A stretch of 64,000 bases of DNA from Aphodosoma sp051870875 (GCA_051870875.1 JBJECG010000063.1:1-64000), one strand, 5' to 3'; counted from the stretch's first letter, positions 45,405 to 55,340 are shown. Program-made: numbers and translations. Notes: a model not told the origin generated them from the letters alone.

Positions 45405-46628
45405 ATGGCAACAGAAACGACAGAGATATACAGTGAGAATGCCGTATTGGTAGGGCTTATCACGCCACAGCAACGTGAAAACAAAGCAAAGGAGTACATC
45501 GACGAACTGGCTTTCCTGGCCGATACCGCCGGAGCACACGTACTGAAAAGATTCTTCCAGAAGCTCGACTACCCGAATCCGCACACATTCGTAGGCGAAG
45601 GCAAACTGGCAGAAATAAAGGAATACATCAAACGGCACGAAGAGACCCCCGATGAAGTGGGCATGGTCATATTCGATGACGAACTGTCGCCGCTGCAACT
45701 GCGCAACATAGAGCGCGAACTCCAGATAAAGATACTCGACCGCACCAACCTTATCCTTGACATCTTCGCCAGACGGGCGCAGACGGCACATGCCAAGACC
45801 CAAGTGGAACTGGCGCAGTGCCAATACATGCTACCCCGCCTCACCCGCCTCTGGACGCACCTTGAACGGCAGCGTGGCGGCATAGGCCTGCGAGGTCCCG
45901 GCGAAACACAGATCGAAACAGACCGCCGCATAATACTGCAGCGTATATCGCTACTCAAAAGACACCTCGCGGACATAGACAAGCAGATGAACACCCAACG
46001 CCAGAACCGGGGCAAAATGGTGCGTGTAGCACTCGTAGGATACACCAACGCAGGCAAATCAACCATGATGAACATGCTCGCCAAAAGCGACGTGTTCGCC
46101 GAGAACAAACTTTTCGCCACTCTCGACACAACAGTCAGAAAAGTGATCGTTGACAACCTGCCGTTCCTCCTGGCCGACACAGTAGGATTCATCCGCAAAC
46201 TGCCCACCCACCTCATCGAATCGTTCAAAAGCACCCTTGACGAGGTTAGGGAGGCCGACCTTCTCGTACACGTCATAGACATATCGCACCCCAACTTCGA
46301 AGAACAGTACGAAATAGTAAACAAAACGCTCCTCGATGTCTGCCACGAACAGAAACCCACAATCCTCGCATTCAACAAAACCGACGCCTTCCGCTACACA
46401 CCAAAAGACGATGACGACCTCAGTCCGATGTGCAGGGAAAACTACAGCCTCGATGACCTCAAACGTACATGGATGGCAAACCTGGGAGACAGCTGCGTAT
46501 TCATCTCCGCAAAACAAAAAGACAACATCGAAGAACTGAAACAACTGCTCTACAAGCGCGTAAAGGAGATACATGTAAAACGTTTCCCATACAACGACTT
46601 CCTGTTCCAGAAATACGACACCGACTGA
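45405..46628 (+). CDS. hflX: GTPase HflX
   Basis: 407 residues. The N-terminal HflX domain (ELAFLADTAGAHVLKRFFQ, FVGEGKLAEIKEY) precedes a conserved linker (RLWTHLERQRGGIGLRGPGE, TQIETDRR) and the G domain with GYTNAGKST (about residue 210), DTVGFIRKLP and NKTD. HflX splits stalled or hibernating ribosomes. The start MATETTEIYSENAVLVG follows a promoter. The stop overlaps the next gene as TGATG, implying coupled translation. Confidence 0.95.
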   Translation: MATETTEIYSENAVLVGLITPQQRENKAKEYIDELAFLADTAGAHVLKRFFQKLDYPNPHTFVGEGKLAEIKEYIKRHEETPDEVGMVIFDDELSPLQLRNIERELQIKILDRTNLILDIFARRAQTAHAKTQVELAQCQYMLPRLTRLWTHLERQRGGIGLRGPGETQIETDRRIILQRISLLKRHLADIDKQMNTQRQNRGKMVRVALVGYTNAGKSTMMNMLAKSDVFAENKLFATLDTTVRKVIVDNLPFLLADTVGFIRKLPTHLIESFKSTLDEVREADLLVHVIDISHPNFEEQYEIVNKTLLDVCHEQKPTILAFNKTDAFRYTPKDDDDLSPMCRENYSLDDLKRTWMANLGDSCVFISAKQKDNIEELKQLLYKRVKEIHVKRFPYNDFLFQKYDTD

Positions 46629-48247
46629 TGAAACACACCGCACTGCTTACCATAGCACTATGCACCTGTACGCTGCTCCTCAATGCCCAAACCGACACCA
46701 CCGCCACCGCCGATGACGAACTTGAGCAATGGCTGCAACTTTACGCCACGCCCGTGACAACCGGCACGATTCCACCCGACAGCAGCACAGCCCATCCGGA
46801 CACGGCTACACCGGCCGACACATTGAGAGCAGAGAACGGCGTCCCGGCTCCGGCAGACAGCATCAAAACCACCGGAAACGGGAAAAAACAGATAGATGCC
46901 ACCATAATATCAGAAGCATTCTCAAAAAGCAAGTCGCTTCACTCACAAAAAGGCTCCACGGGAAAAAGCAAAATTACAACCGTCACGGAAAAGGCCGGAC
47001 AAAAGCCTCAAAAAAAAGGCTCCACCTCCAAGACCAACAAAACACCACGCCCCGTCATACCCGACATTCCGTCAGGGAAAGCGGTACTGCTTTCTGCCGG
47101 AGATTCGGCTGCAATCAAAAACAATGCCCTCACCGGCACAATGACAAACCCCATGTTTATGGACTGGGTAATGGGTCTGCCACCATACAGCAGCAAAACA
47201 CTCTCAAACTCCGACTCCACAGTCACCGCCACACGCAACGGCGCGAGAAAGGCAATAAGCATAACCGAACCGGAACTATACGACTACCATGTCAGCCAGC
47301 TGCCGGAATCCACAGAACTGAACAGCCGCAAACTGAAAAACGCCGATGCCGACAAGCTGGCGCTCCAGTCCGACAAGCTGAAAGTCAAAAAAAACACGAC
47401 CATCAACATCGATTTGCCAGACCTGCCAAAATGGAAAGCCGGCGCAAGATTCCAGCTTCAGGCATCGCAGAACTACATATCGCCCAACTGGTACAAAGGA
47501 GGAGAGAGCAATCTCGCCGGCCAGCTTTATGCAATGGGGTACTGCAATTACAACAACCGGAGCAATCTGCAATGGGACAATAAAATAGAATGGAAACTCG
47601 GAGTGAACAGCACGATAAGCGACACTCTGCGCATGGTAGGCGTCAACGAAGACCTATTCCGCATAAACTCCAAACTCGGCATGAAAGCATTCAAATCATT
47701 CTTCTATACAGCGGAATTCGACTTCCAGACATCTCTCTTCAACGCATACAAGCCACAGACATACATCCGTACATCCGCGCCGTTCTCACCCGTAAGGACA
47801 AACCTTTCGCTCGGCATCGACTACAAATTCAGGGAGAAACTATCTGTATTCGTGTCACCGCTGTCATACAAACTGATTTATGTGGCCGACACCACACGGC
47901 ATGCTTCTGTCCGGGACGATGAAACCATAGCCTGCCTCAACGGTATAACCGACGGTTCACGTATGCTCAACCAGCTCGGAGCACTGCTCCGTATAGGATG
48001 GGCGCACCAATTCAACAATTCGATAGAAATGGAAGTGAAATTCTCATTTTTCGGCAATTACGTAGGGCAACGGAAAGGTATCGAAACCGATTTGGAAGTC
48101 ATAGGCAACTTCCTTATCAACCGGTTCTTTTCAGCCAAGGTATCGCTCAACCCGCGCTTCGACTCCACCGTAGCTACTGCCGACGGACAAAAGCCCAAGC
48201 TACAGTTCCGAGAACTGGTCTCGGTAGGCTTCAACTATGTATTGTAA
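46628..48247 (+). CDS. DUF3078 domain outer-membrane-associated protein
   Basis: 539 residues with a signal peptide (MKHTALLTIALCTCTLLLNA). Residues to about 230 are low-complexity Thr/Lys/Pro-rich; the rest is the DUF3078 beta-rich domain (SQNYISPNWYKGGESNLAGQ, KIEWKLGVNSTISDT, YKFREKLSVFVSPLSYKLIY) ending in an aromatic residue pattern (FNYVL) expected of an outer membrane beta-barrel. Function unknown. The ATG overlaps the hflX stop. Confidence 0.82.
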   Translation: MKHTALLTIALCTCTLLLNAQTDTTATADDELEQWLQLYATPVTTGTIPPDSSTAHPDTATPADTLRAENGVPAPADSIKTTGNGKKQIDATIISEAFSKSKSLHSQKGSTGKSKITTVTEKAGQKPQKKGSTSKTNKTPRPVIPDIPSGKAVLLSAGDSAAIKNNALTGTMTNPMFMDWVMGLPPYSSKTLSNSDSTVTATRNGARKAISITEPELYDYHVSQLPESTELNSRKLKNADADKLALQSDKLKVKKNTTINIDLPDLPKWKAGARFQLQASQNYISPNWYKGGESNLAGQLYAMGYCNYNNRSNLQWDNKIEWKLGVNSTISDTLRMVGVNEDLFRINSKLGMKAFKSFFYTAEFDFQTSLFNAYKPQTYIRTSAPFSPVRTNLSLGIDYKFREKLSVFVSPLSYKLIYVADTTRHASVRDDETIACLNGITDGSRMLNQLGALLRIGWAHQFNNSIEMEVKFSFFGNYVGQRKGIETDLEVIGNFLINRFFSAKVSLNPRFDSTVATADGQKPKLQFRELVSVGFNYVL

Positions 48248-48368
48248 GGACAAAAGCACCCGGCCTGCACATTCACAATAAACTACGTACAGGATAAGGT
48301 TTCATGGCATTTATTCTCAAATAGCCATATTGCTCGTTCCATTCCGTATAGACTTCAAAAAACGTATA

Positions 48369-48424
48369 TGAGACTCACAAAAAACAGTCCATACCATTAT
48401 ATTCAAGTAACAGCAATTTTTACG
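48369..48424 (-). repeat. Dispersed intergenic repeat, copy R5
   Basis: TGAGACTCACAAAAAACAGT, then CCATACCATTATATTCAAGT, then AACAGCAATTTTTACG on the plus strand. It is the clearest copy after R1 and R2. Confidence 0.7.
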
Positions 48425-48484
48425 ATTCGCCGTGACAGTCAATCTCATTAGGAACCTGACGTGATGCACGGACATTTCAAACAC

Positions 48485-48847
48485 ATGGAAAAACTCACAC
48501 AGCAATTTGTAGTAACCCATCAGGACACCGCTCCTGCACTCGGGTCGGGAGACCTGGAAGTGCTTGCCACCCCGCGCATGATAGCCTGGATGGAAAACAC
48601 TGCCATGAAACTCTGCAAACGCCATACTGCAAGCGGAGAAACCACAGTAGGCATATCAGTTGACGCATCACATACCAAAGCCTCTCCGGTCGGAACCACC
48701 GTAACTGTTGAAGCCACACTCGCATCTGCAGAAGGGCGCAGGCTCACGCTGGAAATCACCGTGTCCGACACCGGAGGCAACCAACTCGGCGCGGCACGGC
48801 ACGAACGCTTCATAGTCAATTCAGAACGTTTCATGTCCAAACTCTGA
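48485..48847 (+). CDS. Hotdog-fold acyl-CoA thioesterase, FlK-like
   Basis: 120 residues from MEKLTQQF. It resembles the fluoroacetyl-CoA thioesterase group: LATPRMIAWMENTAM carries the catalytic Thr and Glu, and SHTKASPVG carries the His. Later strands (VTVEATLASAEGRRLTLEITV) complete the hotdog. It probably hydrolyses a short acyl-CoA in the cytoplasm; the substrate is unknown. The start eight codons upstream is also possible. Confidence 0.82.
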   Translation: MEKLTQQFVVTHQDTAPALGSGDLEVLATPRMIAWMENTAMKLCKRHTASGETTVGISVDASHTKASPVGTTVTVEATLASAEGRRLTLEITVSDTGGNQLGAARHERFIVNSERFMSKL

Positions 48848-48943
48848 CACAGGCAAAACGCCACCGCATGCAAGCCAACACCGTGGCACAACTCTTTGTC
48901 AGCAAATAATTATTGTAGCTGCGACACTATGGATAAAAATTCG

Positions 48944-48951
48944 TAACTTTG
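48944..48951 (+). promoter_or_regulatory. Promoter -7 box of prs
   Basis: CGTAACTTTGCAG contains TAACTTTG, giving a leader of about 130 nt before the prs ATG at 49086. Confidence 0.6.
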
Positions 48952-49085
48952 CAGCGTAGTTCAGGGACAGGCATGGTACCACCTATGACATGATTTCCGG
49001 ACAACGCCGCACAGGCGGGTGCAGCGACCGGGCCGGACACCCGGACAGTCAAATACAAAACACCAACATATACAAACAGTTCACT

Positions 49086-50021
49086 ATGGAATCACCATTC
49101 AAAGTATTTTCAGGCTCATCGAGCCGTTACCTGGCAGAAAAAATCTGCGACAAACTCGGTTGCGAGCTTGGCAAATGCACTTACCAACGTTTTTCTGACG
49201 GTGAATTTACCGTCTGGTACGATGAGACCGTACGCGGTTGCTACGTCTATCTGGTACAGTCCACCTTCCCCACAGCCGACAACCTCATGGAACTCCTGCT
49301 CATGATAGATGCGGCAAAACGCGCTTCGGCCTACAAAATCATAGCAGTGATGCCATACTTCGGCTGGGCCCGTCAGGACCGCAAAGACAAACCCCGCGTT
49401 GCCATCGGTGCAAAACTTGTGGCCGACATGCTATCCACCGCCGGCGTTGACCGCATAATCACCATGGATCTGCACGCTGACCAGATACAGGGATTCTTCG
49501 ACGTACCTGTCGACCACCTCTACGCATCGACCATCTATGTACCGTTCATCAAAAGCATGCAACTCAAAAATCTGGTCATAGCTTCGCCCGATGTAGGCGG
49601 CTCGAAACGCGCACACACCTATGCCAAACACCTGGATGTGCCGCTCGTACTTTGCCACAAGACACGCGAAAAAGCCAACGTAGTGTCAAACATGAGCATC
49701 ATCGGTGACGTAAAAGGCAAAAACGTGCTCATAGTGGATGATATGGCTGACACCGCCAATACACTTTGCAAAGCGGCAGACCTCATGATGGACAACGGAG
49801 CTGTATCTGTCCGGGCCATGGTGACACACCCTGTAATGTCAGGCAAAGCCATCGAAAACGTGATGAATTCCAAAATGACAGAACTCATCTTCACCGATTC
49901 GATTCCGTTCGATGCCTCCAAATGCCCGAAAGTACATGTCATTTCAGTAGCAGAGCTATTTGCCGATACCATCAGGAAAGTTTACCTCAACGAATCCATT
50001 TCATCACAATACCTGCTCTGA
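49086..50021 (+). CDS. prs: Ribose-phosphate pyrophosphokinase
   Basis: 311 residues from MESPFKVFSGSSSRYLAEKI. It makes PRPP from ribose 5-phosphate and ATP for nucleotide, His and Trp synthesis. MPYFGWARQDRKDKPRVAIGAKL is the ATP flexible region, ITMDLHADQIQGFFDVPVDH the metal/catalytic His region, and VLIVDDMADTANT the PRPP loop. The frame extends upstream, but that part overlaps the leader and is not coding-like. Confidence 0.96.
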   Translation: MESPFKVFSGSSSRYLAEKICDKLGCELGKCTYQRFSDGEFTVWYDETVRGCYVYLVQSTFPTADNLMELLLMIDAAKRASAYKIIAVMPYFGWARQDRKDKPRVAIGAKLVADMLSTAGVDRIITMDLHADQIQGFFDVPVDHLYASTIYVPFIKSMQLKNLVIASPDVGGSKRAHTYAKHLDVPLVLCHKTREKANVVSNMSIIGDVKGKNVLIVDDMADTANTLCKAADLMMDNGAVSVRAMVTHPVMSGKAIENVMNSKMTELIFTDSIPFDASKCPKVHVISVAELFADTIRKVYLNESISSQYLL

Positions 50022-50068
50022 TCACACATAACAATACAGCCGGCTCACGCTGCTGTATAAGGAAGAAA

Positions 50069-50113
50069 GCAGAAAGTCCGCCGCCATATCAGGTGCAGAC
50101 CTTCTGCTTTTTT
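50069..50113 (+). terminator. Terminator after prs
   Basis: GCAGAAAGTC pairs with GACCTTCTGC (one mismatch) and TTTTTTG follows, 48 bp after the stop. Confidence 0.8.
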
Positions 50114-50267
50114 GCAACAAAGACGCCGCTACAATTGCCGGTTTCGTACAAGTTTTCGGGAAATATGAAACTTATTTTTCCAAAAAACAATTTTACCCCC
50201 CCCATTATACACCCACAGTGGTTTATTTTACATATACAGAAAGTACATATATAATTTTCATTCATTC

Positions 50268-50275
50268 TAAATTTG
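50268..50275 (+). promoter_or_regulatory. Possible promoter -7 box at the XRE gene
   Basis: TAAATTTG ends 4 bp before the ATG, so a transcript from it would be leaderless or nearly so. No TTG is seen at the right distance. Confidence 0.4.
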
Positions 50276-50279
50276 CGGT

Positions 50280-50570
50280 ATGGAACTGAAGACTTTAGGG
50301 CGGAACATCCGCAAGGCACGGCAAGCCAAAGGCTTGACACAAGAGAACACCGCAAATGACTTAGGCTGTTCTTTGAATACTTACACAAAAATCGAAAGAG
50401 GAGAAACCAATGTTCCTTTTCTTCGTTTGGTTCAAATCGCCAAGTACTTGGATATACCTTTATCCGATTTAGTACGTGAAAATGCGGACTATGACATAAA
50501 GGGAATGGCAACTGACATTGCACTCATACGCCATGAACTGCAAACGATAAAGATCATGCTGGAACGCTGA
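50280..50570 (+). CDS. XRE family helix-turn-helix regulator
   Basis: 96 residues. Residues 4-62 form a Cro/C1-type HTH (LGRNIRKARQAKGLTQENTA, CSLNTYTKIERGETNV, VQIAKYLDIPLSDLV), then a helical tail that may dimerise (IALIRHELQTIKIMLER). Such small solitary regulators often control neighbouring stress or toxin genes; no target is evident here. It has its own terminator, and a C-rich tract lies upstream near 50195. Confidence 0.88.
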   Translation: MELKTLGRNIRKARQAKGLTQENTANDLGCSLNTYTKIERGETNVPFLRLVQIAKYLDIPLSDLVRENADYDIKGMATDIALIRHELQTIKIMLER

Positions 50571-50619
50571 TTTCACCAATATCAGGTTTGCAATCACTGT
50601 AAGTAATACGCATCGTGGG

Positions 50620-50660
50620 TTCCCGACTTTGTAGCTGAAGTCGGGAAGCTTTTTATTTTT
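50620..50660 (+). terminator. Terminator after the XRE gene
   Basis: TTCCCGACTT pairs perfectly with AAGTCGGGAA (8-nt loop), followed by GCTTTTTATTTTT. Confidence 0.88.
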
Positions 50661-50684
50661 CCCTATATAATTACGCCATTGAGA

Positions 50685-52001
50685 ATGACCTACACCGACA
50701 TAATCGACTGCGCCATACAACACGCCACTGATGCCGGCTGCAACGCAGTAAAGGCAATACTCAACCACGAAACCACAGAAAGCATTGAATGGCGCAACGG
50801 CGAACTCAACTACATAAGCAGTGCAGACAGCCTGAATCTGACAATCGGGCTGTATGTCGACGGACGCTTCAGCATAGCCGACACCAACCGCCTTTCACCA
50901 GCCGACCTTCACAGCTTCATCGCCACCAATGTGGCAAACACCAGGCTGCTTGCTCCTGACCCTTGCCGCAGGCTGCCAGACCCTTCGCTGTACTACCGGG
51001 GCAAGACCGACTGTCTCGACCTTGCAGACAACGGCTACGACACCGTCACATTCGATGAAAAAAGCCGTTGTACCGAAACTACATGCAAGGAAATGTCCGA
51101 CAAACGCACAATATCGGCAGCAGCATCTTTCGATGACATCAAAACCCGCACCATAATGAAAACCACCAACGGTTTCCATGGTGAATCGGCCTATACACGA
51201 TACTCTCTGACTGCCACCGCCAGCGTAAAAGGCATGGACGACGAACGCCCCGAAGACTTCGGCTACACAGCCGATACACATTGGCACAGACTTCTGAAGA
51301 CAGGTATCGGGGCAGATGCCTTGCGCAAAGCAGTTGCCAAAACAGGGGCAAAGCGCATCGGCACAGGACGCTACACGGTAGTGGTAGACTGCCAGGTATC
51401 AGGCAAACTCGTCCAACCGCTCATCAACGCCATAGGCGGCCAAGCCCAGTATTACAAAAACAGTTTCCTCCTCGGGAAAAGAGGTTCCAAGATAGCATCA
51501 CCCCTACTCACATTGACCGATACCCCCGTCAGACGCGGCATGATAGGTGCGACACTGTTTGACAATGACGGCATCGCAGCCGCCGACCTGCCTCTAATAG
51601 AACAGGGGATACTCAGCAATTACCTTATATCACAGTATATGTGTCTTAAAATGCAACAGACCGGCCGGAATGACTGCGAAGCCACACGCGGGGCAACCAC
51701 CATCCTTGAGTTCGGCAACCGCCAAGGCTCACAGGCCGACTTGCTCCACACCATGCACAACGGACTGTTAATCACCGGTTTCAACGGTGGCAACTGCAAC
51801 GGCACAACCGGCGACTTCTCCTACGGCATCGAGGGCTTCACCGTCGAAAACGGCATCATAGCCCGCCCCGTTTCAGGAATGCTGATGACAGGCAATATGA
51901 TTGAACTTTGGCAGAACCTCCAGGCCGTAGCCGACGATGCCCCCGCCTACGTCACATGGCACACCCCCACCCTGCTCTTTTCCGACATCGCCATCAACTG
52001 A
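50685..52001 (+). CDS. pmbA: TldD/PmbA family protein, TldE-type partner
   Basis: 438 residues from the ATG at 50685 (MTYTDIIDCAIQHA); a TTG two codons upstream is in frame. The family core is clear (GCNAVKAILNHETTESIEWRNGE near the N-terminus, and the C-terminal GFNGGNCNGTTGDFSYGIEGF block). The HExxxH zinc motif of TldD is absent, as expected for the non-catalytic TldE half of the protease. Its TldD is encoded at 24039-25472. Confidence 0.9.
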   Translation: MTYTDIIDCAIQHATDAGCNAVKAILNHETTESIEWRNGELNYISSADSLNLTIGLYVDGRFSIADTNRLSPADLHSFIATNVANTRLLAPDPCRRLPDPSLYYRGKTDCLDLADNGYDTVTFDEKSRCTETTCKEMSDKRTISAAASFDDIKTRTIMKTTNGFHGESAYTRYSLTATASVKGMDDERPEDFGYTADTHWHRLLKTGIGADALRKAVAKTGAKRIGTGRYTVVVDCQVSGKLVQPLINAIGGQAQYYKNSFLLGKRGSKIASPLLTLTDTPVRRGMIGATLFDNDGIAAADLPLIEQGILSNYLISQYMCLKMQQTGRNDCEATRGATTILEFGNRQGSQADLLHTMHNGLLITGFNGGNCNGTTGDFSYGIEGFTVENGIIARPVSGMLMTGNMIELWQNLQAVADDAPAYVTWHTPTLLFSDIAIN

Positions 52002-52558
52002 CAACGTTGCCATTCAATCTATAAAATATCTCAAAAAGGTTGTATCGCTATAACCTTCTTGCGATAGGGATAGAGAAAAACTTAGCCACCATTTTACTGT
52101 GGATTTTTATATATTGGCTCGCCATGATTATCCAATGATTGTGGTTCGGACGCGCAAAAAGAGAGAATACTTGGATACTTTACACCATACGGAAGTGGCC
52201 TCGAAGTCTACAATGCCACGTTGTTTGTGAGCAAGGCGAAAAGGACGGTAGTTGGAGAGTGTTTTTGACACAGTAATTGTGAATAATGCCAGATGAATAG
52301 GTGGAATTATATCCGTCAGTGTGCGACATCGGTGATTGCGTGTTGGGTTTTGATACGTTTCCTGATTGTGCAACCGATAGCTGCGCAATTGAGGAGCCGG
52401 TTCTTTTCTCCACCATAAGTTCTTGGATGGTGTGGAAAATGGTGACGAGTTGCTTATTATGAAATTGCAACGTGGTAACGACAATCGGGATACGGGTTAT
52501 CGTGATTATCGCCACCACGTTTTGATGGCTTGAGTTGTTGCATTAATATCAAAAAACG
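52002..52558. other. Intergenic stretch without a gene I can support
   Basis: Open frames on both strands are short (118 residues or less), mutually overlapping and not protein-like. The region is AT-richer than its flanks. I could not match it to a transposase, RNA or relic with any confidence. Confidence 0.5.
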
Positions 52559-53098
52559 TTATCTGTCAACCACTTTCCAGAGGATACCGTCAATTTTGTA
52601 TTCCGTGATGCCAAGACCGTTGACGATTTTCACATAGTCGGAAGCATCGGCATTGCCACCTCTTGGAATGGTGTACTCTTCGTTGCTTGTATCGAAAATT
52701 CCGGGAAGAACATTTTCGTACCATGTAGAATACCCTACACGTTCTGCATTGGGAGAATATAACGTTACGTCTACACTGACATCGCTCTCAGCTGAATAGA
52801 CTATCAGGCTGTTGCTTCCAGAATTGTCTTCAACTGCGTTAAACGTCATTGAAACTTCAGCGTGGTTTCTTGTACACTTTTCACAACGCTTGTAGTGCTG
52901 CGGTTCCATAAAGTGCCATTCCGTTACAACAAATTGAGCCGTGTCGTGTCCGGCAGTTGCAAAAGTCATGGTGTCACCTACAGAATACGGCGCAAAACCT
53001 TTTATTTCGGCTGAAAGAAGCTCCAAGTCGTACTGACCGCCGTTGCATGCGCAAAGCAACATTGCCAGGAATGCAAGTGATAAATTCAAGTGTTTCAT
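52559..53098 (-). CDS. Hypothetical lipoprotein
   Basis: 179 residues. The signal peptide ends in the lipobox LLCACN, so it is a lipoprotein. The mature part is beta-rich and has a CEKC pair near residue 75 (HYKRCEKCTRNHAEV) that could bind metal or form a disulfide. A basic gap between strands and the ending ITEYKIDGILWKVVDR are distinctive, but I do not recognise the family. It lies in the accessory block with two secreted proteins. No function is proposed. Confidence 0.7.
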   Translation of the reverse strand: MKHLNLSLAFLAMLLCACNGGQYDLELLSAEIKGFAPYSVGDTMTFATAGHDTAQFVVTEWHFMEPQHYKRCEKCTRNHAEVSMTFNAVEDNSGSNSLIVYSAESDVSVDVTLYSPNAERVGYSTWYENVLPGIFDTSNEEYTIPRGGNADASDYVKIVNGLGITEYKIDGILWKVVDR

Positions 53099-53110
53099 AG
53101 TGGTATGGTT

Positions 53111-53312
53111 TTAATGTTTGACGAAAATTTTATCGCGATGGACTATTCGTCCATCAACAGAAGCAGTTACAATGTAACAACCCTCTATCAGGCCTGAAGT
53201 GGCGATTCGCACTTCTCCTGACACGCGCTGACGGGTAGCAACCAAAGCACCATTCAGATTGTAGATGTCAACATTGGCACAAACATTATCGCCAACTGAG
53301 ACTGCTCTGTCG
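53111..53312 (-). pseudogene. Orphan type IX-like C-terminal sorting domain
   Basis: One frame reads DDRAVSVGDNVCANVDIYNL, then NGALVATRQRVSGEVRIATS, then GLIEGCYIVTASVDGRIVHR and DKIFVKH with a stop at 53111. That is a complete type A-like sorting tail (VxIYNLNGxxV ... L.xGxYIV), but it has no start and a stop codon lies upstream. It directly follows the propeller gene, which already has its own tail, so it is probably left from a recombination or an older gene end. Confidence 0.6.
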
Positions 53313-55340
53313 TCATCGGGTCAGCACAGTCTTTTTGCCGCCGTCGATGTAGATGTGCCCCGGCTGCATGCTGGAGCGTGGAACTGGTCGCCCAAGGAGG
53401 TCGTAGACGAATGGGGAGAAAACAGGAGCTGGGGCGATAGCGGGCGTGGCGGATAGAGCGGATAGATCGATGCGGGCGGCGGAGATGCCGAACGGGAGCC
53501 AGTGGGTGAGCCAGATGATGGCGGTAACGGGGTTGATGGCGATGCTGCGGACATAGTTGTAAGATATGCCGGAGTTGCGGACATCGAAAGTGGTCCAAGT
53601 CTGATGTCCATCGAAGCAAGTGAGGCCGCATGGACCGAGAGTGGCGAGCCAGAGATGGCCGTAACGGTCGACGGCGATGTCCATTATGGTGTTGCTACAG
53701 AGCGGAGAGTTGTCCGAGTTGTAGTTGGTCCAGGTGGTGCCGTTGAAACGGGTGAGGCCATGTCCGAATTCGGGACCGTCAACGGGCAGCTCATCGGAGC
53801 GGCTGTCATCGCACGTGGCACACCAGAGATTGCCGGAGTCGTCGAAGACGATGCTGCGGGAGAAGTCGGAAGGGATGGGGCAAGTGGATTTATCGAAGAT
53901 AGTGAAGCGACCATCTTCGATACGACAGAGACCGTGAAAGTGGGTACTGACCCAGAGGGCAGAACCGTAGGACGCTATGTCGGTGATGCGGTCGGTGGGC
54001 AGAGGAGAGTCGGTAGCGGTATAGGATGTCCAGGAGGTGCCGTCGTACATGTATAGACCATGAAACGGGGTACCGATCCAAAGACGACCTGCAGGGTCAA
54101 CGTGGATGACATTGATGGTATGGCGACGGAGCGGTGTGGCGACAGCGGTGAAACGGGTGGTGTCGGATGCGGAGATGCAGATGAGGCGGATGTCGCCGCT
54201 ATCGTTGGGGGCTATCCAGAGGCGGTCGAAAGGATCGATGTAGACGAGGGACGAGTCGGATGCATCGAGGAGATGAATGAAAGTGCCGGCTGTGTCGCTC
54301 CGGACGATGCCGTCGGTGGTGGAGAGGATGGCGTTGCCGTCGCGGTCGGCGACTATATTGTTGGCATTGTCGATGGAGTGCGGTTCAGTACCGAAATCGA
54401 TATGCTCGAATATGCCGTCGGAAAAGCTCCAGAGGCCGCTGCGACGCATGCCGACCCATATGGTACCTCCGTCGCAGACGACCTCGGTGACAAAATCGCC
54501 CGCGATACCGGATGGGACCTGGTATGCGGTGCTGTTGCCCGCCATGTAGCGGACGAGGCAGCCGCGGATGTCGCCATACCAGAGGTCACCGTCGTGGTCG
54601 AAATCGAGAGCCGTGGTGGTGCGGAAAACATCGGTGGATGAGACAGAGACTCCGTCGGAGCGGTAGAGACCGCCATCGGCGGCTATCCACTTGGTACCGT
54701 CGGGGGCGATGGCTATGTCATTGATGAAGCCCTGTATATCGTTGCCGATGACGGTGATGCGCTCGTCGGGTGAAATTTTGCCGAAGCAAAATCCGCCGAA
54801 CCATACGGTGTCGGCAGGGTCGACGGCGATAGCCTGGAAGATACCGTCGGAACGGATGTCCCACCGGGGAAGGGAGTACGGATGGAATCCGGAGTCATCG
54901 TATCGGTAGATGGTTAGGAGGCCGGCTATCCAGAGTCGGTCGTGGCGGTCAACGGCGAAGTCGGAGTTGTAGTAGTCGAAACGCAGGTGACCGGTAGTGG
55001 AGTTGAAATTTTGGAAAGTGCCGTCGCGGTAGAGATCAATGCCGTAATTGCGGCCACCTATCCAGAGTTGGTCGCCACGGCAGGCGATGCCGGTGGCGTG
55101 GTTGTCGGTCAGGCCGTCAAGATGGGTTATGATGGTAGATGTGCAGGAGGTTTTGTCGTAACGGACGATGCCGCCACCGCGGGTGGAGATCCAGAGAATA
55201 TCATCGGTGAGGGCAATGTGGCTTATCCAGCGTTGGTCTGTGAGATTAATCCAGTCGGTGAGCTGGGCGCGGATGGGGAAGATGGCGGTAAGGATAACGG
55301 CAAGCAAAGCAATCATCCTGTTAAATAATACCTGTTTCAT
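53313..55340 (-). CDS. Secreted beta-propeller protein with C-terminal sorting tail
   Basis: 675 residues with a signal peptide (LLAVILTAIFPIRA). About ten repeats of the two-component-regulator propeller type follow (DDILWISTRGGGIVRYD, GDQLWIGGRNYGIDLYRDG, AGRLWIGTPFHGLYMYDGTS, SGNLWCATCD), but there is no kinase domain. The end VYDLLGRPVPRSSMQPGHIY, then IDGGKKTVLTR, matches Bacteroidales C-terminal sorting tails. It is probably exported to the surface to bind a ligand. GC-rich codons contrast with the AT-rich gene upstream. Confidence 0.8.
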   Translation of the reverse strand: MKQVLFNRMIALLAVILTAIFPIRAQLTDWINLTDQRWISHIALTDDILWISTRGGGIVRYDKTSCTSTIITHLDGLTDNHATGIACRGDQLWIGGRNYGIDLYRDGTFQNFNSTTGHLRFDYYNSDFAVDRHDRLWIAGLLTIYRYDDSGFHPYSLPRWDIRSDGIFQAIAVDPADTVWFGGFCFGKISPDERITVIGNDIQGFINDIAIAPDGTKWIAADGGLYRSDGVSVSSTDVFRTTTALDFDHDGDLWYGDIRGCLVRYMAGNSTAYQVPSGIAGDFVTEVVCDGGTIWVGMRRSGLWSFSDGIFEHIDFGTEPHSIDNANNIVADRDGNAILSTTDGIVRSDTAGTFIHLLDASDSSLVYIDPFDRLWIAPNDSGDIRLICISASDTTRFTAVATPLRRHTINVIHVDPAGRLWIGTPFHGLYMYDGTSWTSYTATDSPLPTDRITDIASYGSALWVSTHFHGLCRIEDGRFTIFDKSTCPIPSDFSRSIVFDDSGNLWCATCDDSRSDELPVDGPEFGHGLTRFNGTTWTNYNSDNSPLCSNTIMDIAVDRYGHLWLATLGPCGLTCFDGHQTWTTFDVRNSGISYNYVRSIAINPVTAIIWLTHWLPFGISAARIDLSALSATPAIAPAPVFSPFVYDLLGRPVPRSSMQPGHIYIDGGKKTVLTR

